A stretch of DNA of 64,000 bases from an uncultured Acetatifactor sp. Lineage in GTDB: Bacteria; Bacillota; Clostridia; Lachnospirales; Lachnospiraceae. How positions within the stretch are numbered: the stretch's first letter is position 1; the number at the start of each line of letters is the position of its first letter. The stretch is taken from assembly GCA_910585805.1 (NCBI GenBank), contig CAJUFB010000014.1, positions 4,698 through 68,697 of the forward strand. The letters run 5' to 3'. The notes beneath the pieces were generated by a model that worked only from the letters and a program-made list of their open reading frames with translations, was not told the origin of the DNA and searched no databases. This document shows, one piece after another, positions 1 through 8,545 of this stretch. A program made the position numbers and the translations under genes.

Positions 1-1
1 C

Positions 2-280
2 ATGCCGGTGGTGAAGCCGGCACTGGTAACGGCATTTATCATGGTGTTCCAGGCATTCTGGACCAATACAGGCGGCAGCTTCATCTACACGGAGGCACAG
101 AAGGGCTTTGCCTATGTGGTAAGCCAGCTTGCAGCCGGTAAGGTAACGGGTGTGGGTGCTTCCTATGCGGGTATTTCCTCCGCATCGTCTGTTATTATGT
201 TTGCCGTACCGCTGGTTGTATTCCTTATCATGCAGAACAACGTGGTATCTACGATGGCAACATCCGGAATGAAAGAGTAA
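2..280 (+). CDS. Carbohydrate ABC transporter permease (MalG/UgpE type), C-terminal part
   Basis: Only the last 92 residues are in the window; the frame is open to the left edge, so the true start lies upstream. The visible part has two hydrophobic stretches and ends in a tail (VVSTMATSGMKE) of the kind that closes MalG-like inner-membrane subunits of sugar importers. It is the first visible gene of an operon: the next start follows 10 bp after its stop. A second, complete permease pair lies 4.7 kb downstream in the same operon, so the cluster probably carries two permease pairs. No ATP-binding subunit is visible; such importers often share an MsmX-type ATPase encoded elsewhere (family knowledge). 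Confidence 0.85.
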   Translation: MPVVKPALVTAFIMVFQAFWTNTGGSFIYTEAQKGFAYVVSQLAAGKVTGVGASYAGISSASSVIMFAVPLVVFLIMQNNVVSTMATSGMKE

Positions 281-290
281 GAGGTGGCGT

Positions 291-2372
291 ATGCAAAAAT
301 CAAATAAGATTTGGAGTAAGTGCCTTGTGGGACTTTCTCTTGTATTATGTGCCATCCTTGGATTTGGCACGGTGTCCTATGCGGCAGAATCTTATTCCTA
401 TGACATCTGGGGCAATGTAGTTGCTGCACCGGCTGCATATGAATTGGAGAGGACGATATACGGAGCGGATCTGGGTGTAGATAATATGGCCACTGCAACC
501 GATATCTTTTACCGCGACGGAAAGTTTTATCTCGCCGTGAGCGGTGCTATCGTCATTGCCGACGAGGAATTTGAGAACATAAGCTATATTAAAGAATTTG
601 AGAAAGAGGACGGCAGTAAGTCTGCGGTCAGCGTACCTACCGGTCTCTTTGTCACAGATGAGGGACATATCTATATCTGTGAACAGGCCAAGGGAGAGAT
701 CATTGAGTTCGACGAGAATGGAAAATATGTCAGAACCATAGGTGACCCCAACTGTATCGGACTTACCACTACATATGCTCCCAGAAGGCTGGTAGTTGAC
801 ACTGTGGGACGTATCTATGTGCTGGTGCAGAACTGTTATGAAGGTTTTGTGGAACTGACTCCGCAGGGTGAGTTCAACCGTTATGTGGGCGCTACGGAAG
901 TAAGCTACAGCATGGCGGATCTGTTCTGGAGAAATCTGCAGACAGAAGAGCAGAGAGCCAGAAGCGCCCTGTGGCTGCCGACTTCTTACAGCGACCTGGC
1001 CATCGACGAGGAAGGGTTTATCTTTGCCAGCGTGTCCGGAACGGCAGATGAGCCGGTGAGAAAACTGAACTCTTCAGGTGACAATGTAATGCCGTCGCAT
1101 GATTTCGTTGCCACCCCCATGGGTGACTACAGGAATAATGGGGAAAGTTCTCTCTCCAATCTGACCCGTATCGCAGTGGCAGATGACGGCAGGTTTGCGG
1201 TAATGGACTCCAATTATTCCAGACTGTTCGTTTACAGCTCTGACGGCTATCTGATGTATGAGCTGGCGGGTTCGGGAAACGCGGAAGGGCTGCTGAACTC
1301 GCCCATCGCTTTCTGCTTTATGAACGACAAGATAGTAGTACTGGACATTGTATATCAGTCCCTGGAAATTTTTGCCCCTTCTACTTACGGCGCATTGATT
1401 AATTCGGCCCTGGACGCGCAGTCCGACTATGATTACGAGACCGCGGCAGGCTACTGGCAGCAGGTGCTTGACATCAACGGCAGTTTCTATTATGCCAACT
1501 TAGGGTTGGGTAAACATCAGATGCGTACAGGAGAGTATGAGGCGGCAAAGGATAATTTCTACAAAGGCGCAGACAGGAGCTATTATTCCAACGCCTATGC
1601 GCAGGTATCCGGCGCATGGATGGAACGCAATTTCGGCAGAATCATTGCCATTATCGTGGTTCTGATCATAGCTCTGATCGCCTGGAAGGTTTACAGAAAA
1701 TTCCGTCCGGCCCAGGAAAAAGATACGAAATTTGCCAGGTTCCGGAAGAAAGCTAAATTTACCCTGTTCAAATGGCCGGGATATGTACTGTCCAGCCCAT
1801 TTAAGGCTTTTGATGATGTGAAGTATTATGATGACGGATCTCTGGTTTTCAGTATTGTGGTGATCATACTGTACGGCTGGATCAGCCTGATCAGATACCG
1901 TTATACCGGATTTATGGTAAGCTTTGTGGATATCGACAATGTAAACGTGCCTCTGATCGTGGGCAGTGCCATTCTTCCCTACGTGGCCTTTATTGTAGGC
2001 AACTGGGCTGTAGGTGTGCTGCTGTCAGGTAAAGGTAAAGTGGTTCACATCACCAAGGTAGTGGGATACGCCCTGTATCCGGCCTGCTGGCTGAATCTGG
2101 TGGGAACGATTCTCTCCAATTTCGTGACAGAGGATGAGGCGGCTCTGGTGAGTGCGCTGTTTGTATTCGGCACGATACTGTTCTTCTTCTACATGTTTAT
2201 CGGAACCATCATGGTAAATCAGTATACTTTTACGAAGAATGTGGCTACTTTACTGCTGTCGGTTGTGGCGATGCTGATTATCTGTTTCGTGGCCATGCTG
2301 TTCGCTACTCTTCTGGCACAGTTTGTCAATGACTGGATACAGATTTTCAGAGAGATATTCATGGTATTATAG
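291..2372 (+). CDS. Secreted-facing NHL/TPR protein with C-terminal YIP1 membrane domain
   Basis: A 693-residue protein in three parts. An N-terminal signal/anchor (about residues 8-31) is followed by NHL-like beta-propeller repeats to about residue 370, with recurring segments such as GHIYICEQAKGEIIEFDENG and GRFAVMDSNYSRLFVYSSDG. A short TPR-like helical stretch (about 375-440) leads to a membrane helix near 450 and then a five-helix YIP1-type domain (about 515-690). The propeller and TPR part should face outside and the YIP1 part is in the membrane. It sits between sugar permeases with tight spacing, 17 bp before the next gene, so it is likely an accessory subunit of the importer, perhaps an extracellular glycan sensor or scaffold. 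The exact role is unknown. Confidence 0.75.
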   Translation: MQKSNKIWSKCLVGLSLVLCAILGFGTVSYAAESYSYDIWGNVVAAPAAYELERTIYGADLGVDNMATATDIFYRDGKFYLAVSGAIVIADEEFENISYIKEFEKEDGSKSAVSVPTGLFVTDEGHIYICEQAKGEIIEFDENGKYVRTIGDPNCIGLTTTYAPRRLVVDTVGRIYVLVQNCYEGFVELTPQGEFNRYVGATEVSYSMADLFWRNLQTEEQRARSALWLPTSYSDLAIDEEGFIFASVSGTADEPVRKLNSSGDNVMPSHDFVATPMGDYRNNGESSLSNLTRIAVADDGRFAVMDSNYSRLFVYSSDGYLMYELAGSGNAEGLLNSPIAFCFMNDKIVVLDIVYQSLEIFAPSTYGALINSALDAQSDYDYETAAGYWQQVLDINGSFYYANLGLGKHQMRTGEYEAAKDNFYKGADRSYYSNAYAQVSGAWMERNFGRIIAIIVVLIIALIAWKVYRKFRPAQEKDTKFARFRKKAKFTLFKWPGYVLSSPFKAFDDVKYYDDGSLVFSIVVIILYGWISLIRYRYTGFMVSFVDIDNVNVPLIVGSAILPYVAFIVGNWAVGVLLSGKGKVVHITKVVGYALYPACWLNLVGTILSNFVTEDEAALVSALFVFGTILFFFYMFIGTIMVNQYTFTKNVATLLLSVVAMLIICFVAMLFATLLAQFVNDWIQIFREIFMVL

Positions 2373-2389
2373 GAAGGAGGCGAAGAATA

Positions 2390-4957
2390 ATGAAAAAACA
2401 CAGTATTTTTACCTGTGCCGTAGCGGCTGGCCTTTGCCTTGCTTTCCTGGGAGGATGCGGTAAATCCTCAGACGGAACAGAGGTTCAGGAGACTGAGAGC
2501 TACTGGGCTTCCCAGCAGTATGACACACTCAGCGGGACTGATTTTGTGAAAGTCGGGGAAAGCGGCAAAATGCAGCTGCTGTTGAATCCGGCTACGGCAA
2601 CCATTCGCTGGATGGATACTTCCACAGGTATCTATCAGGATACCAATATGAGCCATGACGAAGGAATACAGGGCCTGACCAATTCAGAACAGTCTGACCT
2701 CGTGGTGAGATATTTTTCCGGCAGTACGAAGTCCAATATGCTCTACTATACGTTGAGTTCTTTTGATTCCTACAGCATGTGCGTCAACAGGGGGCAGATG
2801 GCGTACCAGTTGATGGATAACGGTGTCCGTATCGTATATACACTGGGAGACGACAGTATTACTTACAAAAATTTCCCTCCCAGAATAACCGATGAGAGGA
2901 TGCAGGAATATGTTTTGCAGTATCTGGATGATGTCCAGAAGACCGTTATAACAGAGAGGCGCTACACTCAGCTATCCGGCGGCGACTGGATCCGTAACTT
3001 CGCTGACGGGGAGCAGAACAAGATTACCCAGGCAGGCGCCGAGGAACTTTACAATTTCTTCTATGTAATAGGAAAATATACGGATGAGCTGCTGATGGAA
3101 GACCTGGAAACCAACGAGGCAGAGCCTGAGGACTATCCCAGCACACTGGAGCTGAAGGTTGCGGTGGAGTATTATCTGGACGGCGAAGAGCTGGTAGTGA
3201 ATGTGGACACCACAAAGATGGAGACCGATGCGGAGCATCCGATAAACCAGCTGCAGCTGATTCCCTATTTCATGACGTCTGATTCAACCAATGATGCAGA
3301 AGAAGGATATATGTTTGTGCCCGACGGCAGCGGCGCGTTGATTTATCTGGACAGCACCAAGACCAAGGAGTACCACTATTCCGGTTCCTTCTACGGAGGG
3401 GATAAGCTGGTGGGAGGCACCTCCTTCAACAGCGTGGACAATAAGATGATGATGCCTGTATACGGGATGAAGACGGCTGACAGCACCATATTCGGCGTGA
3501 TTGAAGAAGGCGCGGAAGTGGCTTTCCTGGATGCCTATGTGAGCGGTACCGACAATTCAGAGCCTTTCTGTAAGGTGAAGCTGGCTTTTGATATCCAGAC
3601 ACAGCAGGCAGTATCTTCGGGTATGAGAAACGCAGGCGGAGATTTTACCTTGTACAAGGCCTCCGATGATGTCTATGACAAGAACATTACGCTCCGTTAT
3701 TTCTGGCTTGGAGCCGATGCGGATTACGTGGATATGGCCGCTTGTTATGCGGGATACCTTCAGGAAAAGGGAATACTGACAACTGAAGACGTGGAGGACG
3801 AAGCGCCTTTCTATGTGGAGCTGTTGGGCGGTACGGATAAGACCAAGTATTTCCTCGGTATTCCTTATGAGGGAACCCAGTCACTGACCACTTTCGGGCA
3901 GGCGGAGGAAATCCTGAAGAATCTCACCGATAACGGGGTGAGTAATGTGAAACTGATTTACAGCGGCATGGTGAACGGAGGAATGAACCAGCGTTCCCTG
4001 GCGTCGGGCATCAAGTTTACGCCCGGCATCGGCGGGAAATCTGGCCTGAACAGCCTGAAAAAATACGCTGAATCAGTGGGAGCGCAGATTTTCCCGAATC
4101 TGCAGCTGCAGACAGCCTACACCAAGTCCAATATCAACAATGAGATGGCAGCCTGGAACATTGTAAATGAACGCGGACAGATTTATTCCTTTGACCCTGT
4201 ACAGAAAGCGATAGTGGATGACGCCGATTATCCGTTGTACATGGTAAGTCCTACCTATCTGGAAAAATACCTGAATAAGGTAAAGAAGTCCTATTCGAGC
4301 AGGACAGGACTGAATACCATGGCTTCCGGTGACCTGTTCACATTTGTCGGAACGAATTACAGGTATACACAGGTGGCGCCGTCTACAGGCAGGGAACTGA
4401 TGAAGAGTGCAATGGAAGGATTTATTAAGGATGGATTGACGCTGATGCTTTCCAACCCTATCAGCGAAGCCTATGCCTACAGTACTTATCTCACCGATAT
4501 TCCTACCACGGACAGCGGCATGAGGGTGCTGGATGCTTCCATACCTTTTACGGCCATGGTTCTGGACGGGCACAAGACTTATTCCTCCGAATCCCTGAAC
4601 AGGGAGAGCACGGATGTGTATGTGAATTTCATGCATGTTCTGGAGGGCAACGGCGCACCGAAATTTACCTTTATCTATGAGGACAACAGTATCCTGGCAG
4701 ACACGGAGCAGGAAGATTACTTCGCGGTGAACTATAGCTACTGGAGGGATAAGATCGGGGCTTATTATGAAGAGTACCGTAATTTCTACAATCAGGTGAA
4801 GGGCGCGACCATCACGGAGCATGAGCTGTATGAGCGCAGCGATAACCTGAGGATAGTGACTTATTCCAACGGAGTCAAGGTTTACTTTAACTACAGCGAT
4901 TTAGAAGAGCAAATTGACGGAGTGACGGTGCCGGCTTTCAGTTATGTAATAAAGTAA
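2390..4957 (+). CDS. DUF5696-like lipoprotein associated with sugar ABC operon
   Basis: An 855-residue predicted lipoprotein. A hydrophobic signal peptide ends in the lipobox LGGC with the lipidated cysteine at residue 23, so the protein should be anchored outside the membrane. The rest is a long soluble region I assign to DUF5696 from its overall look, size and neighbours; its second half (about 470-750) reads like a glycosidase-type barrel but I cannot name catalytic residues. It has a good ribosome-binding site (AGGAGG) before ATG and lies 12 bp before the next permease gene. In this position it could bind or process an oligosaccharide for the importer. No classical solute-binding protein is visible in the window; it could lie upstream of the left edge. 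Confidence 0.7.
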   Translation: MKKHSIFTCAVAAGLCLAFLGGCGKSSDGTEVQETESYWASQQYDTLSGTDFVKVGESGKMQLLLNPATATIRWMDTSTGIYQDTNMSHDEGIQGLTNSEQSDLVVRYFSGSTKSNMLYYTLSSFDSYSMCVNRGQMAYQLMDNGVRIVYTLGDDSITYKNFPPRITDERMQEYVLQYLDDVQKTVITERRYTQLSGGDWIRNFADGEQNKITQAGAEELYNFFYVIGKYTDELLMEDLETNEAEPEDYPSTLELKVAVEYYLDGEELVVNVDTTKMETDAEHPINQLQLIPYFMTSDSTNDAEEGYMFVPDGSGALIYLDSTKTKEYHYSGSFYGGDKLVGGTSFNSVDNKMMMPVYGMKTADSTIFGVIEEGAEVAFLDAYVSGTDNSEPFCKVKLAFDIQTQQAVSSGMRNAGGDFTLYKASDDVYDKNITLRYFWLGADADYVDMAACYAGYLQEKGILTTEDVEDEAPFYVELLGGTDKTKYFLGIPYEGTQSLTTFGQAEEILKNLTDNGVSNVKLIYSGMVNGGMNQRSLASGIKFTPGIGGKSGLNSLKKYAESVGAQIFPNLQLQTAYTKSNINNEMAAWNIVNERGQIYSFDPVQKAIVDDADYPLYMVSPTYLEKYLNKVKKSYSSRTGLNTMASGDLFTFVGTNYRYTQVAPSTGRELMKSAMEGFIKDGLTLMLSNPISEAYAYSTYLTDIPTTDSGMRVLDASIPFTAMVLDGHKTYSSESLNRESTDVYVNFMHVLEGNGAPKFTFIYEDNSILADTEQEDYFAVNYSYWRDKIGAYYEEYRNFYNQVKGATITEHELYERSDNLRIVTYSNGVKVYFNYSDLEEQIDGVTVPAFSYVIK

Positions 4958-4969
4958 AGGAGGAATAAG

Positions 4970-5914
4970 ATGAAAAAAGACACGAAAACAGTGGAAAAAA
5001 AGCCGGCTCTTTCATGGTATAAGAGAATGGACTTCTCCAAAAAGACGGCTTTGTGGGGTGTAATTTTCCTTCTTCCATGGCTCATCGGATTGATTTTCTT
5101 CTTCCTGAGGCCTTTGGTGAATACGCTGTGGTATTCGCTGTGCAGTATGGAGATGGTGAACGGCAAGTTTTCCGGCACCTTTATCGGAATTGACAATTTT
5201 AAATGGGTATTGGGCGTAAATGCCGATTATACCCGTTACCTGGCGGAAGCGTTTAGCAATATGGCCAAGGCTGTGCCTTTCCAGATCTTCCTGGCGCTGT
5301 TTATAGCAATGCTGCTGAACGGGGAATACAAGGGCAGGGGATTTTTCCGGGCAATCTTTGTTATCCCGATCATTCTGGCCACGGGTGTGGCGACATTTGA
5401 GCTGAAGGAGGTCAGTCTGTCTACCACTGCGGAGACGGGTATGAACATGCAGTGGTTGCAGACTCTGATCGTAAATTCGGGTATCCCGGAGCAGCTTACA
5501 AGCCTTTTGGTTACTTATGTGCAGAATATCTTTGATGTGGTGACAACCTGCGGCGTACAGGTGCTTCTGTTCCTGTCAGGATTGCAGGCCATCTCACCCA
5601 CTCTTTACGAGGTGGCGAAGATGGAGGGATGTACCCAGTTTGAGACTTTCTGTAAGATTACGCTTCCCATGGTATCACCGACGATCCTGGTATGCCTGGT
5701 ATACAGTATATCCGAGTCGTTTGCAACGGCTACGTATACGGTGGCCGAAAAGACGTATTCGATTTCAAGTTATATTCAGTCGATTACTTTCAACGGAAGC
5801 CCGGAGTACTATGGTTACGGCGCAGCAATGAGTTTTGTATATTTTGTTGCCGTACTGGTTACAGTAGGCGTGGTCTGCGGAATCGTATCTAAGGGGGTGT
5901 TCTACTATGACTAA
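4970..5914 (+). CDS. Carbohydrate ABC transporter permease (MalF/UgpA type)
   Basis: A 314-residue inner-membrane permease with about six helices. A long polar N-terminus (residues 1-28) precedes the first helix. The ABC-interaction EAA loop is visible near residues 212-232 (YEVAKMEGCTQFETFCKITL then P), which matches MalF-type subunits that contact the ATPase. The start ATG follows AGGAGGAATAAG. It overlaps the next permease gene by 8 bp, consistent with translational coupling and a heterodimeric channel. The protein probably imports an oligosaccharide, likely beta-mannoside-related given the GH130 gene downstream; that substrate is inference. Confidence 0.9.
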   Translation: MKKDTKTVEKKPALSWYKRMDFSKKTALWGVIFLLPWLIGLIFFFLRPLVNTLWYSLCSMEMVNGKFSGTFIGIDNFKWVLGVNADYTRYLAEAFSNMAKAVPFQIFLALFIAMLLNGEYKGRGFFRAIFVIPIILATGVATFELKEVSLSTTAETGMNMQWLQTLIVNSGIPEQLTSLLVTYVQNIFDVVTTCGVQVLLFLSGLQAISPTLYEVAKMEGCTQFETFCKITLPMVSPTILVCLVYSISESFATATYTVAEKTYSISSYIQSITFNGSPEYYGYGAAMSFVYFVAVLVTVGVVCGIVSKGVFYYD

Positions 5915-6977
5915 ATTGAGCAGAAAAGAGAGAATGCAGAAGGCCGAGGAAATGGCGGGTATCAGCTTTTGGGTGGATCTGCGCAAAGGACGTCTCAGCA
6001 AGTATACCATTCAGAAGAAGATAAAGAGCATTATCGCAGCTCTGTTCCGCTATGTAATACTGATCTGCCTTGGGTTTGTGGTGATTACTCCCATATGGAA
6101 GCTGGCAAAGGACGCCTTTACGGATCCTGCCATGCTTGGGGATAAATCCAGTACATGGATTCCACTTAAGACTTCCTCGCTATTTTTAGAGATGGCTGCG
6201 TCCAAGAGCCTTCTGGAGTATGGCAAGAGCCTGATATACAGTCTGCTGACGACAGCTGTCCTGACGTTTTTGCAGGTGCTTTCCACCGGTCTTGCAGCGT
6301 ATTCCTTTGCACGGCTGAAGTTCAAGGGCAGCAATATACTGTTTTTCTTCGTTGTGCTGACTATCGTGGTGCCCGGCGATTCCCTTATGCTGGCCCAGTA
6401 TGCCGCATTCAGAAACTTTGATATTTTCGGCCTGATAGGACTGATCAATGGAACGGGCGTGGGAGTCAATTTGATCGGCCAGCCTGTGGCACAGTTTGTT
6501 CTGTCCGGAACAGGGATGGGTATAAAGAGCGGCCTGTATATTTACTTTTTGCGCCAGGGCGTCAGAGGCCTGCCTATCTCTGTGGAAGAGGCGGCCCATG
6601 TGGACGGTGCGGGATTCCTCAGGACATTTTTCAGCATCGTGGTTCCCAGTATGTCAGGTTCCATCCTGACCGTATCGGTTCTGAGCTTCCTGTGGAACTA
6701 TACCGATACCTATTATACGGGACTGCTGAATCCCAGTGTGAATCATCTGGCATACAGATATTCCTCCCTGCAGGCTAATGTCCGTTGGGGTATCGACACT
6801 GCAGCCAAGAGCAATGCGGAGTGGCTGTCCCAGATAAACGCGTCCAACCCGTTTGTCCAGACATCCTCGATTTCCGCATGTGCACTGCTTGTAGTACTTC
6901 CTCTTTTGGTTATGTACTGCTTTGTACAGAAACGTTTTGTACAGGGTGCTGCCAGAAGCGGGCTTGGTGGAGATTGA
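5907..6977 (+). CDS. Carbohydrate ABC transporter permease (MalG/UgpE type)
   Basis: A 356-residue partner permease whose ATG overlaps the preceding stop region by 8 bp. It has a long cytoplasmic N-terminus (about 45 residues) and six predicted helices. The EAA-type motif is at about residues 224-243 (VEEAAHVDGAGFLRTFFSIV). It is longer than a typical MalG because of an insertion near residues 283-315, between the last helices, which contains several polar residues. Together with the preceding gene it forms the second permease pair of the operon. A strong intrinsic terminator begins 83 bp after its stop. Confidence 0.9.
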   Translation: MTKLSRKERMQKAEEMAGISFWVDLRKGRLSKYTIQKKIKSIIAALFRYVILICLGFVVITPIWKLAKDAFTDPAMLGDKSSTWIPLKTSSLFLEMAASKSLLEYGKSLIYSLLTTAVLTFLQVLSTGLAAYSFARLKFKGSNILFFFVVLTIVVPGDSLMLAQYAAFRNFDIFGLIGLINGTGVGVNLIGQPVAQFVLSGTGMGIKSGLYIYFLRQGVRGLPISVEEAAHVDGAGFLRTFFSIVVPSMSGSILTVSVLSFLWNYTDTYYTGLLNPSVNHLAYRYSSLQANVRWGIDTAAKSNAEWLSQINASNPFVQTSSISACALLVVLPLLVMYCFVQKRFVQGAARSGLGGD

Positions 6978-7060
6978 TGTACGGTTTCGGATGTTGTCCG
7001 ACGGCTCTCTGTTTTTTCGGGATGCCGCAGGAATGTACAGCATAATACAAAAGAAATGGA

Positions 7061-7090
7061 GCGGTGCCGGCACTCCGGCGCCGCTTTTTT
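7061..7090 (+). terminator. Intrinsic terminator closing the sugar-ABC operon
   Basis: A 10-bp GC-rich stem (GCGGTGCCGG at 7061-7070 with CCGGCGCCGC at 7075-7084, one G-T pair), a CACT loop and then six T. It lies after the last permease gene and before the GH130 gene, which therefore likely has its own promoter. Confidence 0.85.
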
Positions 7091-7182
7091 CCCAAATAAG
7101 TGATAAAAGTTTCAAAATAACAAAAGGTATGAGTATGCGGGATAAGGTTCCGCAGAAGCCAATCTGATCAGGAGGTTTCATT

Positions 7183-8181
7183 ATGAGCAAAATAATTGGA
7201 AACGCGTTGCCGGGAATACCCTGGCAGGACAGGCCGGAGGGCTGTGATAAACCCATCTGGCGTTATTCAAATAATCCCGTTATCGGGCGGCATGACATTC
7301 CCATTGCCAACAGCATATTCAACAGTGCTGTAGTTCCTTTTGGGGATGGTTACGCGGGCGTATTCCGTTGTGACAGCCTGTCCGTAAGCATGGATATCTT
7401 CGCGGGATTCAGCAGGGATGCCATTCACTGGGAAATCAATCATGAACCTGTTACCTTTGAGGGAGAAGATCCGGAGGTAACAAAGAGAGAGTATCGTTAC
7501 GACCCCCGTGTAGTCAAAATTGAGGACAAGTATTTTGTTACCTGGTGCAACGGGTATCATGGGCCTACCATCGGCGTGGCCTACACCTATGATTTTAAGA
7601 CCTTCCACCAGATGGAAAATGCATTCCTTCCCTATAACAGGAACGGCGTGCTGTTCCCCAGGAAGATCAACGGCCGTTATATGATGCTGTCCAGGCCCAG
7701 TGACACGGGACATACGCCTTTCGGGGATATTTTCTTAAGCCAGAGCCCGGATATGGAATTCTGGGGACACCACAGGTTCGTCATGGGAACCGTGCCGGGC
7801 GACCTGTCCGCATGGCAGTCCATGAAGATCGGCCCCGGTCCCTGTCCTATTGAAACGGATGAGGGATGGCTTCTGATCTATCATGGTGTACTCAGGACCT
7901 GCAGTGGTTATGTGTATCGTATGGGATGCGCTCTGCTGGATCTGGAAGAACCCTGGAAGGTAAAGATGCGTTCCAGATATTATCTGCTGGCCCCGGAAGA
8001 GCTGTATGAGCAGAACGGGGATGTTCCCAATGTGGTATTCCCCTGCGCTGCGCTGACGGATGCGGATACCGGAAGAATCGCGGTTTACTATGGCTGCGCT
8101 GACACTGTAACCGGGCTTGCCTTTACCACAGTGGACAATCTGATGGACTGGATGAAGAAGTATCCCATGCCCATCCGCTAA
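7183..8181 (+). CDS. GH130 family beta-mannoside phosphorylase or hydrolase
   Basis: A 332-residue cytoplasmic protein with the five-bladed propeller pattern of GH130. Seen: YDPRVV with the likely general-acid Asp107; a phosphate/substrate patch FPRKINGRYMMLSRPS; the GPGPCPIETDEGWLLIYHGV strand; MGCALLDLEEPWKV; and NVVFPC plus YYGCADT near the C-terminus. Known members cleave beta-1,4- or beta-1,2-mannosides by phosphorolysis, releasing mannose-1-phosphate, although some are hydrolases. No signal peptide is present, so it would act on imported oligosaccharide. The start follows AGGAGG with a 7-nt spacer. It stands after the terminator of the permease operon and probably works on its cargo. 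Which linkage it cuts cannot be read from sequence by eye. Confidence 0.88.
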   Translation: MSKIIGNALPGIPWQDRPEGCDKPIWRYSNNPVIGRHDIPIANSIFNSAVVPFGDGYAGVFRCDSLSVSMDIFAGFSRDAIHWEINHEPVTFEGEDPEVTKREYRYDPRVVKIEDKYFVTWCNGYHGPTIGVAYTYDFKTFHQMENAFLPYNRNGVLFPRKINGRYMMLSRPSDTGHTPFGDIFLSQSPDMEFWGHHRFVMGTVPGDLSAWQSMKIGPGPCPIETDEGWLLIYHGVLRTCSGYVYRMGCALLDLEEPWKVKMRSRYYLLAPEELYEQNGDVPNVVFPCAALTDADTGRIAVYYGCADTVTGLAFTTVDNLMDWMKKYPMPIR

Positions 8182-8545
8182 GGGAAGAATGGAATATATA
8201 CTCACGATCAAAAACATTTGCCAACATAAATGTATAATGAGCGAGCGCATCTGTATCGTAGAACAGAATACCGGAAAATGAATGCGCTCGCGAATATATT
8301 TGACATTTCGGACATATGTTTGACTGAATATAAAGTATCCGGATAAAAAGAACAGATAATAATATAATGTGTACTTGCATGAAAAATGCAGGAGCTGTCG
8401 TACCAGACTGTCTATCCACAAAATAATGTAGTTTTGAAAATATATTCTATTATATTTTGAGGTTGCTGTGTGGGGTGCGGCAGCTCCTGTTCTGTCCTGA
8501 GGAAGTGTCAAAAATTAAGGAAAAGAGAGGTCTGAAAAAAAGAAA
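8182..8545. other. 364-bp intergenic region with inverted repeats
   Basis: No convincing gene is present. It contains a perfect 10-bp inverted repeat (GCGAGCGCAT at 8241-8250 and ATGCGCTCGC at 8282-8291, 31-nt loop). A second perfect 9-bp pair (CAGGAGCTG at 8389-8397 and CAGCTCCTG at 8481-8489) lies closer to the next gene. Two TTTGAC hexamer-like motifs lie at 8299-8304 and 8319-8324, and TATAAT is at 8363-8368, but no well-spaced -35/-10 pair stands out. The region probably holds the end of the GH130 unit and the promoter and leader of the transglutaminase-like gene. Confidence 0.5.
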
